A DNA stretch of 63,142 nt, taken from Saprospiraceae bacterium (GTDB lineage Bacteria; Bacteroidota; Bacteroidia; Chitinophagales; Saprospiraceae). Of the stretch, positions 1 to 7,235 are shown in pieces. The translations under genes and the position numbers were made by a program. Position 1 is the stretch's first letter. Every line of letters begins with the position of its first letter. Where the stretch lies: NCBI GenBank assembly GCA_020631405.1, contig JAHDHH010000018.1:1-63142 (forward strand). The letters are read 5' to 3'. The notes beneath the pieces were generated by a model that searched no databases, had not been told where the DNA came from, and saw nothing but the letters and a program-made list of their open reading frames with translations.

Positions 1-1
1 T

Positions 2-103
2 ATGCCGTATCAAATAGATGAGTTTGCCATCAAGACTTACTATGAGAAGATTCACCTTGCCGACAATTGTACTATTAAGTACATTGAGTATATGTTGAAG
101 TAA
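2..103 (+). CDS. C-terminal end of a truncated unknown protein
   Basis: An open frame enters from the left edge of the window and ends at a TAA at 101-103, giving about 33 residues that finish in IEYMLK. The ATG at position 2 is probably internal or coincidental, because the frame is open to the window edge. The visible residues are polar and carry no domain I recognise. It is followed by about 80 bases of AT-rich spacer. The function cannot be inferred; the upstream sequence is needed. Confidence 0.4.
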   Translation: MPYQIDEFAIKTYYEKIHLADNCTIKYIEYMLK

Positions 104-182
104 TCATTGCTACACTATCTATTCGTTCTTATTGATTAACTTTATATAAGGAATTAATATAAATATTCTCTGGAGTACATCA

Positions 183-509
183 TTGGATACTTTTGATACT
201 TCCAATACACAAAATATTAGTTATCAGTCAGATACCCTTTATCTAAGTGCTCAAGTTATTTATTCGTCTTTGCAGTTTGCTTTGCCATTGATGAAACTAG
301 ATGCTATCACGGGAGAGCAGCTAGGTTACTATCTTAGTATATTACCAGAGCATTTATGTTATGCTGTACACGGACATACCTTATTCAATGACGAAATCTA
401 TGTATATCCAAATTATGAAGTCGAAGTAGTTTTGGATATATGGCACATTGGAAGTTTGAGAGTTATTGATGGAAAAGCTATGTTGTTAAACCTTGAGATA
501 TACCTCTAG
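183..509 (+). pseudogene. Possible remnant of a PQQ-like beta-propeller protein
   Basis: This 108-codon frame has only a TTG start at 183 and no signal peptide. Residues about 36-48 (LMKLDAITGEQLG) match the Asp-Ala-x-Thr-Gly-Glu signature of PQQ-like propeller blades. They line up with LMVFDAVSGERLF near the C-terminus of the lipoprotein at 2656-3894. The tail DGKAMLLNLEIYL also resembles that protein's final strand. I therefore read it as the last one or two blades of a diverged propeller whose front part is gone. Alternatives are a short genuine protein or a chance frame. It lies just before the A/B array and may be an older relic of it. Homology is judged by eye. Confidence 0.35.
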
Positions 510-601
510 TGAGCGAGTAAAAATTCCAAAAGACAGATTCTATCGATGCTCATAACCTAAGTAAATTGTTATCACTTGGAATATTGAGCAGTGTGATTAT
601 A

Positions 602-1606
602 TCATTTCACTTTCATGTATCGTGCTATTGAACGTATTTCTTCCACCTCGGCATTGATTCTTCTCTGAAGTTGTATCAAGAACTGCTTCCTGTCTTTTCT
701 ACCTTGCTTAGAGATGAGCTTCGAGTGTGTGAGTATTTTTTCAATCCATTCTCTCATTTTTATATTTACTTGAGGTTCATTACAGAAGACATAATTAGGC
801 ATGTCCATCATGGTATATAATGCGTCGAAGTGCTTAGATTTTCCATAAATCAATAAAGGTGTCATTATAAGTTGATTGTTATATATTGAGATTGTTGTTG
901 TTAAATTTTCTGATTTAAGTCCACTTTCAGAAAGTCTAGCAAGATAGTCGTAGAGTCTTGATAAACTCTCACATAATTGATCAATATCTTGACTCGATGT
1001 CAAGATGTAGCTTTCGATAAGATACTTAATCTGTTCACAAAGCGAATCAATAAATCTAGTGTTCCATAATTCAATACCATTAATGTTTTGATAATTAGAT
1101 AATACAGAAGCTCTCGCTATTTCAAAGTCTTTTTGTCTATCCGCATATAGCCTAAGATCAAATTCATCTGTGAGATAGTCTGTATTCCAATTGGTATAAT
1201 CCCACATATAGAGTCGTATCCTTAATAACTCTGGAAAATTAAAGAGGTGAAATATCGGAATCTCATTTGACATATAAATAAACTCAACATCTGAATATTT
1301 GAGATACTCCGTAAAGTGTGTAGCCATATTCTGGATGTAGTCTACAGGATGACTTGGTTGCTTATCAAAGACATCAAGTTGAAAAGAAAATTTGCTTTGG
1401 CCTTCGAGAAAAGAAGATAAAGGCAATTTGAATTCTTGATGAAGTTTTTCAAGCTCTTCAATACTTAATGCTACTTGTCCACTGAGTTTTTTGTAGGCGT
1501 TACTCTTACTTATCCCTAATGACTGCATAAGTAGGTTGGAGATGCTATACGTATCACCGTACTTCATTTCTAAATAGGATATAATCTTTGACTGTAGTGT
1601 ATACAT
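602..1606 (-). CDS. HTH-domain transcriptional regulator
   Basis: The protein has 334 residues and an ATG start. The first ~70 residues look like an XRE-type helix-turn-helix: residues ~22-42 contain SNLLMQSLGISKSNAYKKLS, followed by a helix ending near LSSFLEG. The rest (~80-334) is helical, rich in Leu, Tyr and Asp, and has no catalytic motif I recognise. It may be a sensing or oligomerisation region. No membrane segment or signal peptide is visible, so it should be cytoplasmic. It is transcribed away from the array gene at 1798 and shares with it a 191-base intergenic region containing interleaved inverted repeats, so autoregulation or control of the array is plausible but unproven. The ligand and regulon are unknown. 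Confidence 0.6.
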   Translation of the reverse strand: MYTLQSKIISYLEMKYGDTYSISNLLMQSLGISKSNAYKKLSGQVALSIEELEKLHQEFKLPLSSFLEGQSKFSFQLDVFDKQPSHPVDYIQNMATHFTEYLKYSDVEFIYMSNEIPIFHLFNFPELLRIRLYMWDYTNWNTDYLTDEFDLRLYADRQKDFEIARASVLSNYQNINGIELWNTRFIDSLCEQIKYLIESYILTSSQDIDQLCESLSRLYDYLARLSESGLKSENLTTTISIYNNQLIMTPLLIYGKSKHFDALYTMMDMPNYVFCNEPQVNIKMREWIEKILTHSKLISKQGRKDRKQFLIQLQRRINAEVEEIRSIARYMKVK

Positions 1607-1640
1607 AATCTGCCTTTGTCATAGAAATACAATTATTATA

Positions 1641-1696
1641 CCTGATTATCAAATATTGAGAATGTCCTGAATGTACAATCAAAATCAGGCTCAATA
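1641..1696. promoter_or_regulatory. Interleaved inverted repeats (possible operator or pseudoknot)
   Basis: Two perfect 7-base inverted repeats are interleaved. CCTGATT at 1641-1647 pairs with AATCAGG at 1683-1689, and TATTGAG at 1654-1660 pairs with CTCAATA at 1690-1696. The order a-b-a'-b' is that of an H-type pseudoknot in RNA, or of two overlapping dyads in DNA. It lies between the divergent HTH gene and gene A1, where an operator would be expected. Seven-base dyads in AT-rich DNA can arise by chance. Confidence 0.3.
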
Positions 1697-1797
1697 AATA
1701 AGACTATTTCTTGAAAATTATAGCGCCTCGCATTAGTTTTTACCCCCAAATTTGATCTGTCGATCGATGAAAAGAACTTTATTATTAAATTTTGGAG

Positions 1798-2649
1798 ATG
1801 ATTAGTCTAGGTTTCGATTTTTCTACTACTGTATTATGCCATGGCCTCTTTGAAACATTTTTATTTGTTAATAAGTGGCTCCCGACAGTGGCAAATAATA
1901 TTGACGGTGTTCAAAATGGTAGTATAACTGGTGGAGAACTTCTGACTATTCAAGATCTAGTGCTTAATGGGCAAGGGACACAATTTACAACTACGCAACC
2001 ATGCATTGGTATCACCACACATGAAGTATCTCCAATACACTGGAATCTTATTGGAGATGCAGGAGATAGTGATGTGCCTCAATTTATGGAGGATGCTAAG
2101 AATACTTTTGAATCCACTGCCAACGTTCTATCCACTGTGGCCGATATACTTCCTAACTTTCTGAAAAAGCGAAAGCGAAAACTGAGAAGAGCATCTACAG
2201 AATTGTTAGAAGCTAAGCGGTGGATAGAAAGCAGTGAATCTGGATGGATGCATGTCATCGGAGCATCTAATGGGGGATACTGGGTAGAAACTGTAACTAT
2301 CATAGAGGCAAACCCATACGAACCATGCATGTCAGATGGAGAATGCGGCAGTGGGTATAACTGTATAGATAATTGGTGTATACCTTCGGGAGCAGATCCC
2401 TGTGATGGTACTACGGAGCCAATAGAGATCATAGTAAAAGACTGGGTATCCAACCCGCATAGTCCTAACGATGGCGTAGTCCTAGTCTCTTCTCAGCATA
2501 TCCCAGGAGAATTATCAACTTACCCTGTGCCAGGCCGATCTCACTTTAATCAGTCTAATGCGCCTGAGGTGCATGCTGCTATACAAGATGCGATGAGTGA
2601 AAATTCGCCTGATCCAGTATTTTATTTTGATAACTGTGACTTTAACTAA
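1798..2649 (+). CDS. Array gene A1: Cys-rich protein with hydrolase-like tail
   Basis: I place the start at the ATG at 1798 (283 residues); a TTG two codons upstream is the only other in-frame choice, and a stop codon precedes it. No convincing signal peptide is visible, although the partner gene encodes a lipoprotein, so the 5' end may be truncated. Residues ~95-145 are helical and basic (KKRKRKLRR at ~123-131). A Cys cluster follows (C177, C183, C189, C194, C202; SDGECGSGYNC style, EGF- or colipase-like). The tail NDGVVLVSSQ (D225) then GRSHF (H249) looks like the acid and His end of an alpha/beta-hydrolase such as a lipase, but no clear nucleophile elbow precedes it. It ends 6 bases before B1. 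Remnants of its tail recur at 3953-4105 and 5384-5407, which shows unit duplication. The function is unknown. Confidence 0.5.
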   Translation: MISLGFDFSTTVLCHGLFETFLFVNKWLPTVANNIDGVQNGSITGGELLTIQDLVLNGQGTQFTTTQPCIGITTHEVSPIHWNLIGDAGDSDVPQFMEDAKNTFESTANVLSTVADILPNFLKKRKRKLRRASTELLEAKRWIESSESGWMHVIGASNGGYWVETVTIIEANPYEPCMSDGECGSGYNCIDNWCIPSGADPCDGTTEPIEIIVKDWVSNPHSPNDGVVLVSSQHIPGELSTYPVPGRSHFNQSNAPEVHAAIQDAMSENSPDPVFYFDNCDFN

Positions 2650-2655
2650 TACATT

Positions 2656-3894
2656 ATGCAACATCTCTTCTTTCTACTATTTATCGTTCTGATATGCTCA
2701 TGTTGCACGAAAGAGAATCCTAATGCGTCAGGTACTGATAGTATAACCGGATTAGATTATAGTGTCGAAAAACCATATCTCAAGCAAGTAGAGCTCACCC
2801 AAGCTGGCAGACATTGTAGAATGGAGAACCCTATGATCGAAGGAGATAGGATAATCTATTTCATCAAAGATGATGAGACTGGCGAAGGATGGATCAACTG
2901 CTATGATAAATACTCTTTAGAACTCCTATGGACATGGAATGATGCTCATACTGAATATGGTGCAAAAGGATTTGGAAATTATAGCTACATCTATAATGAA
3001 GTACTCTGTATATCCCAGAGCAACCTATCATATGGCATCGATATTAATACAGGTCTTACTTTATGGCATCAGAAAGCTGAGAGTGGTCGGTCCTACATTT
3101 TTGGATTGGAAGATAATATAGTCAAGCAAACAAATGAAGTATTTAATGCAGATGCCACATTGCGTAAAGCATCTTATCAAGATGGTGAATGGAAACAGTT
3201 ATTTTCTATATTACAAGATGACTCTCTTTCAGTTCAAATGTATTTGCCCTGTCTTTTTAAGTTGGAAGGGAATAACTATGCGGCTGTAGTAACTTCAAAA
3301 TGGTTACCTTCTCCAGTCATACGCCAATATTGGCTAAATCTTTATTCTTTGACAGAAGATAGGTTAGTCTGGACATCAGATACTATACCATTACATTCTA
3401 ACTTAAGTGGCATACCTGGTGGGTTGCCAGTTTTTACCGATGGTCAGATCCTGTTGGGGAATAACTCTATCTATTCTTATAATGTCGAAGATGGTAGCCT
3501 TGAGTGGTGGAAGCACTATGGCAATACTTTTGTTGGTATTTCTAGTCAACTTCATGCAAGAGATGGTGTATTATATGCAAATAATGAAGATTTCTACCTT
3601 GCTGCATGGGATGTACATACGGGCGATGAGATATTCAATGTAGAGAGTGGAGGTCTTTGCTCACAATTGCAGTACTGCGATGGCAAAATCTACCAGACAT
3701 CTGTTTCTACCAATAATCTGATGGTATTTGACGCCGTCTCAGGTGAGAGGCTCTTTGATGTTGAAGCACCCTATTATAAAAGATTCACAGAATACGATGA
3801 GTTGAGATTTCAATCTACTTTGACAGTTGATCCAGAGACTTGTCTAGCATACACTACAGATAAGATGCATCTGCTGGTGTATGAGTTTGATTAG
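2656..3894 (+). CDS. Array gene B1: PQQ-like beta-propeller lipoprotein
   Basis: The protein has 412 residues. The N-terminus is a lipoprotein signal with a hydrophobic run at residues 4-13 and a lipobox-like ICSCC (Cys16 or Cys17 lipidated), so it should be anchored in the cell envelope. The rest shows repeated blade motifs: ENPMIEGDRIIYF, DKYSLELLWTW, GIDINTGLTLWHQ, DGQILLGNNSIYSYNVEDG, AAWDVHTGDEIFNV and FDAVSGERLF. This is the pattern of a PQQ-like or WD-like beta-propeller, a fold that usually mediates binding. No enzyme motif is visible. It starts 6 bases after A1, so the two are probably co-transcribed, and a hairpin follows. Paralogues are B2 (intact) and B3 (broken). Ligand and role are unknown; surface recognition is a guess. 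Confidence 0.7.
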   Translation: MQHLFFLLFIVLICSCCTKENPNASGTDSITGLDYSVEKPYLKQVELTQAGRHCRMENPMIEGDRIIYFIKDDETGEGWINCYDKYSLELLWTWNDAHTEYGAKGFGNYSYIYNEVLCISQSNLSYGIDINTGLTLWHQKAESGRSYIFGLEDNIVKQTNEVFNADATLRKASYQDGEWKQLFSILQDDSLSVQMYLPCLFKLEGNNYAAVVTSKWLPSPVIRQYWLNLYSLTEDRLVWTSDTIPLHSNLSGIPGGLPVFTDGQILLGNNSIYSYNVEDGSLEWWKHYGNTFVGISSQLHARDGVLYANNEDFYLAAWDVHTGDEIFNVESGGLCSQLQYCDGKIYQTSVSTNNLMVFDAVSGERLFDVEAPYYKRFTEYDELRFQSTLTVDPETCLAYTTDKMHLLVYEFD

Positions 3895-3906
3895 AATATA
3901 AAATAT

Positions 3907-3943
3907 CAAAGGAAGGTGGTCTTACAGTGGCTGCCTTCCTTTG
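3907..3943 (+). terminator. Hairpin after B1
   Basis: A ten-base perfect stem, CAAAGGAAGG at 3907-3916 with CCTTCCTTTG at 3934-3943, encloses a 17-base loop. It lies 12 bases after the B1 stop, as expected for a terminator, although the T-tract is short. Nearly the same hairpin follows B2. The remnant of the next A gene begins about 10-30 bases beyond it. Confidence 0.55.
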
Positions 3944-3952
3944 TTATGATAA

Positions 3953-4105
3953 TTGAGATTTAGAGAAGTAAGAACCTATGATGTGCCAGGCAGATCTCAC
4001 TTTAATCAGTCTAATGCGCCTGAGGTGCATCGCAAAATAGAGGAATACATGACAACGGACTCTCCAAGACTTGTTTTTCATTTTGATAACTGTGATTTTA
4101 ATTAA
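3953..4105 (+). pseudogene. A2: 3' remnant of array gene A
   Basis: An open frame without a start codon ends at TAA 4103-4105. Its last ~45 codons align with the A1 tail: VPGRSHFNQSNAPEVH is identical to A1, then the sequence diverges and ends FDNCDFN as A1 does. Between ~3981 and ~4029 the DNA is almost the same as in A1. Everything upstream in gene A is missing, and the frame runs back only to a stop at 3950-3952, next to the hairpin after B1. It is a deletion remnant, probably not expressed as a functional protein. B2 starts 6 bases later, preserving the A-B spacing of unit 1. Confidence 0.8.
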
Positions 4106-4111
4106 GATACA

Positions 4112-5335
4112 ATGAAATACTTTTTAGGAATAATTTACTTGATAATTTGCATGAGTTGTGTAAAACAAGAATCCACAAATCCATCAGATGGCATTGATTA
4201 CTCGGTAGATAAGCCTTTTCTAAAAGAGAAGATATTGTTGAATAATGGTGAGTTGTGCTATGCTGAAAATCCATTAATTGATGGTGATAATGTCATTTAT
4301 TTTATCGAAGATGAGATTACTGGAAAGGGATGGATAAATGCATACGATAAACATACTCTAGAATTAATTTGGACTTGGAACGAAGCTCATCAACAGTTTG
4401 GCGCAAAAGGGTTTGGAAATTTGAGTCATATCCATGATGGAATTTTATGTGTTACTCAAAGTAATTTATCTTATGGTATCGACATTTCTAATGGTAATAC
4501 AATCTGGCACCAGAAAGCAGAAAGTGGACAATCCACTTTAACAGGGATTGGAGATAAGATATTCAAGAATACACATGAAGTATTCAATGCAGACGCCAAT
4601 CTCCGTGTGGCATCAACCGAAGATGGAGTATGGAGTGAGCTATATAGTGTATATCAAGATGACTCAATGAGTGTGCAGATGAAGACAGCTACATTATTTG
4701 AGTGGCAAGGAAAGGAGTATGCCACATTTATAACAAGTAAGTGGCAACCTTTTCCATCTATTGAACATACTTGGCTAAATCTGTACTCATTAACTGAGGA
4801 TCGTGTGGTATGGCAATCAGATACTATCCCTTTGCATCATGTGCTAAGCGGGACACCTGGAAGGCATCCAGTATTCTGTGATGGGCAGATATTAATAGGA
4901 AATGGTGGTGTATACTCTTATGACATTGAAGATGGAAGACTGGAGTGGTGGAAGCACTATGGTAACACATTCGTAGGATTAGGGAGTTATTTACATGCTC
5001 AAGATGGTATCGTCTATGGCAATAACGAAGATGGATACTTAGCAGCATGGGACGTACATACAGGTGATGAGATCTTCAATGTAGAGAGTGGTGGACTATG
5101 CTCACAGATACAGATATGTGATAATAAACTCTATCAGACTTCTTATTCTAAAAATGTATTTTTTGTCTATGACTCAAGTACTGGAGAAAAGCTCTACGAG
5201 GTTAATGCACCTTATTACGAGAGATTCACAGAAAATGATAGGCTCTTTTTTGAAAATGTTATGGTTGTTGATCCTGAGACTTGCTTAGCATATACCACAG
5301 ATAAGATGCATTTGCTTGTGTATGAGTTCGAGTAG
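4112..5335 (+). CDS. Array gene B2: PQQ-like beta-propeller lipoprotein
   Basis: The protein has 407 residues and is a full-length paralogue of B1. The signal peptide ends in ICMSC (Cys16 the likely lipidated residue). Blade motifs match B1 one for one: ENPLIDGDNVIYF, DKHTLELIWTW, GIDISNGNTIWHQ, DGQILIGNGGVYSYDIEDG, AAWDVHTGDEIFNV and a final YTTDKMHLLVYEFE. The N-terminal half differs from B1 at many positions, while the C-terminal third, including DVHTGDEIFNVESGGLCSQ, is nearly unchanged. That pattern suggests either stronger constraint or gene conversion near the 3' end. Its A partner is reduced to a tail. It probably sits on the cell envelope; no catalytic residues are visible and the ligand is unknown. 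Confidence 0.7.
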   Translation: MKYFLGIIYLIICMSCVKQESTNPSDGIDYSVDKPFLKEKILLNNGELCYAENPLIDGDNVIYFIEDEITGKGWINAYDKHTLELIWTWNEAHQQFGAKGFGNLSHIHDGILCVTQSNLSYGIDISNGNTIWHQKAESGQSTLTGIGDKIFKNTHEVFNADANLRVASTEDGVWSELYSVYQDDSMSVQMKTATLFEWQGKEYATFITSKWQPFPSIEHTWLNLYSLTEDRVVWQSDTIPLHHVLSGTPGRHPVFCDGQILIGNGGVYSYDIEDGRLEWWKHYGNTFVGLGSYLHAQDGIVYGNNEDGYLAAWDVHTGDEIFNVESGGLCSQIQICDNKLYQTSYSKNVFFVYDSSTGEKLYEVNAPYYERFTENDRLFFENVMVVDPETCLAYTTDKMHLLVYEFE

Positions 5336-5347
5336 AAGAGAAATATT

Positions 5348-5381
5348 AAAGGAAGGTGGTTTTACAGTGGCTGCCTTCCTT
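5348..5381 (+). terminator. Hairpin after B2
   Basis: The stem AAGGAAGG at 5349-5356 pairs with CCTTCCTT at 5374-5381. The loop is almost identical to that of the hairpin after B1. It lies 13 bases after the B2 stop. The remnant of the third A gene begins two bases beyond the right arm, so a deletion end point lies at this hairpin. Confidence 0.55.
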
Positions 5382-5383
5382 GT

Positions 5384-5407
5384 TTTGATAACTGTGACTT
5401 TGACTAA
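5384..5407 (+). pseudogene. A3: terminal remnant of array gene A
   Basis: Only the codons for FDNCDFD and a TAA at 5405-5407 remain of this A copy. The bases match the end of A1 apart from one or two changes, and the 6-base spacer to the B start position is kept. It directly abuts the right arm of the hairpin after B2. Confidence 0.7.
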
Positions 5408-5413
5408 TACATT

Positions 5414-5827
5414 ATACGACATTTCTTCTTACTACTATTTATCGTTCTGATATGCTCATGCTGCACCAAAGAGAATCCTAATGCGTCAGGCACTGATAGC
5501 ATAACCGGATTAGATTATAGTGTAGAGAATCCCTACCTTAAGCAAGTAGAGCTCACCCACGCAGGTAGACACTGTAGAATGGAGAATCCTATGATTGATG
5601 GAGATAGAATAATCTATTTCATCAAAGATGAGGAGACTGGCGAAGGATGGATCAACTGCTATGATAAGCACTCTTTAGAACTTTTATGGACATGGACTCA
5701 TGCACATACCGAATTTGGTGCGAAAGGATTTGGAAATTATAGCTACATCTATAATGAAGTACTTTGTATCTCCCAGAGTAACCTATCTAATGATAAGTAT
5801 GGATGCGCTGTTACTTTAGATTATTAA
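5414..5827 (+). pseudogene. B3: start-less, truncated copy of lipoprotein B
   Basis: From 5414 the frame reads IRHFFLLLFIVLICSCC and continues in register with B1 for about 125 codons. The B1 start codon ATG is ATA here, so the normal start is lost; the next in-frame ATG (5579) would give a protein without a signal peptide. The match to B1 stops near 5785, in the codons for QSNLS. The remaining codons are unrelated, and the frame ends at 5827, inside the 3' end of the convergent patatin gene (5811-6575). The copy is therefore broken at both ends. DNA identity to B1 is very high by eye, so the duplication is recent compared with the B1/B2 split. Confidence 0.85.
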
Positions 5828-6575
5828 CCATCTCTTCTAGTGCAAGCCTAGCTGCAGCATAGGATATATTGAAGGCCTTATCCGTATCAGCAGTGTTGAA
5901 GGGTGCAATACTGGTCAAGTTAGGTCTGAAAACATGCTTAGCGGCTACAAACTTGTGTTTTGCCTCATGGTACATAGACAAGATGCTAGTCCGCAGTGCT
6001 AATTTGAAGGAATTATTAATTTGATCTTGCTCAACGTGATATGGTGTTACGACATAACTGCCCCAGATAGCACCTTCTGCATTGATTAAAAGTGGGTCTA
6101 TAGGAAAGTTGTCTGTGATCCCTCCATCAGAATAAATGTCTCCATCGATGCTCACTGGCGAAAAGAGTGGAGGTACAGCGCATGAAGCGAGCAAGGGTGT
6201 AATCAAGTCTCCCTTATCGAAATAGACTGGTTCGCCAGATTGTAAGTTGGAGGCACAAATAGTCATAGGTATAGCCAACTCTGCAAATGTCTCAGGAAGT
6301 AGTTTACTGAATGTCTTTCTGTATTTGACAGAATCAAGTATCCCAGTCTTAGTTACAGCGATATTCCTCACATTAAAGAGGGTAGAATTCTTAAAAAAAT
6401 CAAGAATCTCATTGACAGAATACCCAGCGCAAAAGAGTGTACCTACTATTGCACCAGCACTTGTACCACTAATAGCCGAAACCTCTATGCCATAATCATG
6501 CATAGCAGCAAGTAGGCCCAAATGTCCTACTCCTCTGACACCACCACCTGATAATACTAATGATACTGCCTCCAT
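5811..6575 (-). CDS. Patatin-like phospholipase
   Basis: The protein has 254 residues and an ATG start. It carries the full patatin signature: the oxyanion glycine loop SGGGVRG at residues 9-15, the nucleophile elbow GTSAG at 37-41 (Ser39), and the dyad Asp in SDGG (Asp150). Patatins hydrolyse acyl esters of phospholipids or neutral lipids. No signal peptide or membrane segment is obvious, so a cytoplasmic role in lipid turnover is likely. The length fits stand-alone bacterial RssA/YchK-type patatins. It starts 21 bases after the HAD gene upstream on the same strand, so the two are probably co-transcribed. Its 3' end overlaps the broken B3 copy on the other strand by 17 bases. Confidence 0.9.
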   Translation of the reverse strand: MEAVSLVLSGGGVRGVGHLGLLAAMHDYGIEVSAISGTSAGAIVGTLFCAGYSVNEILDFFKNSTLFNVRNIAVTKTGILDSVKYRKTFSKLLPETFAELAIPMTICASNLQSGEPVYFDKGDLITPLLASCAVPPLFSPVSIDGDIYSDGGITDNFPIDPLLINAEGAIWGSYVVTPYHVEQDQINNSFKLALRTSILSMYHEAKHKFVAAKHVFRPNLTSIAPFNTADTDKAFNISYAAARLALEEMVNNLK

Positions 6576-6596
6576 TGATAATGTGAAATTTAGAGG

Positions 6597-7025
6597 CTAG
6601 TCCTCAAATACTTCGATGACCTTATTCATCTCGACAAGTTCAGTAAACTTACCCTTGTATCTTGTTGCTTTTACCATATGATTGTCTATCCAATGGTAGT
6701 TGCCGCCTCTTGGCTTGCCCATGAGCAGTCCATGATATTTGAATCCATGCTTCATTAACCATTCGGTAGTGATAGCTCTATGCTCCTCTGTCCTTGATGT
6801 AAAAAATGTGATGATATGACCTTGATCGTACCACTCATTGAGTACCTCAAGAGCATCCGGGAATGGCTCACATGTTCCCATTCTTTCTGGTTCTTCGTTT
6901 GGTACATCTTCAGTGACGGTCCCATCTATATCAATGAGGTAGTTTTTGACATCACTTGGCAGTACTGGACTGATGAGTTTGCCGTCTTCACTTTTAATCT
7001 CTTTTAATGAGTGATCTTTACTCAT
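6597..7025 (-). CDS. Small HAD-superfamily phosphatase-like protein
   Basis: The protein has 142 residues. The HAD motif I is IDIDGT (D32 nucleophile, D34 acid/base). Motif II is probably the Ser/Thr in FFTSR, and the region GLLMGKPRGGNYHWIDNH supplies a basic residue and late acidic residues. No large cap domain fits in this length, so it resembles the compact C0-type HAD phosphatases of sugar or nucleotide metabolism. Homologues of this kind are sometimes named after phosphoheptose enzymes, but the substrate cannot be told from sequence. The first ~25 residues are polar and poorly conserved in appearance. It is followed after 21 bases by the patatin gene. Confidence 0.7.
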   Translation of the reverse strand: MSKDHSLKEIKSEDGKLISPVLPSDVKNYLIDIDGTVTEDVPNEEPERMGTCEPFPDALEVLNEWYDQGHIITFFTSRTEEHRAITTEWLMKHGFKYHGLLMGKPRGGNYHWIDNHMVKATRYKGKFTELVEMNKVIEVFED

Positions 7026-7235
7026 GATTATATCTTTTTATGTTGCATTAGGTTAAATAGTGCTAGAAGGATATTTCATTGCAAAAGTATGCTATTCTTC
7101 AATAGTGAATCATTAGGTCTTAAGAAATGAAATAATATTTTGGAATATGGCCAAAGTGGCAAACATCAGCTAATTCAAGCAAGTATTTGTCAGTGGATAG
7201 TTGACAGTATTCGACGTGATGCCATAGAAAGTCTA

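Larger units (their letters stand above)
1798..5827 (+). repeat. Decaying tandem array of A-B gene units
   Basis: The array contains three copies of a unit made of gene A, gene B and a short hairpin. Unit 1 is A1 (1798-2649), B1 (2656-3894) and a hairpin at 3907-3943. Unit 2 has only the tail of A (3953-4105), an intact B2 (4112-5335) and a hairpin at 5348-5381. Unit 3 has only the last seven codons and stop of A (5384-5407) and a broken B3 (5414-5827). By eye, B3 DNA is nearly identical to the start of B1, and the A2 tail is nearly identical to the A1 tail. The B2 N-terminal half is clearly more diverged from B1. The array runs into the 3' end of the patatin gene. Confidence 0.8.

Noticed and set aside
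1767..1805. ATG at 1767 opening a signal-peptide-like MKRTLLLNFGDD, as a frameshifted start of gene A1
   Set aside because: The frame stops after 12 codons, and joining it to A1 would need a frameshift for which there is no other evidence. The hydrophobic stretch is too short to be a convincing signal peptide.
2254..2277. GASNGG in A1 as a lipase nucleophile elbow
   Set aside because: It fits GxSxG by letters, but the residues after it form a strand-like YWVETVTIIE rather than the helix that follows a nucleophile elbow, and no oxyanion or HG motif precedes it.
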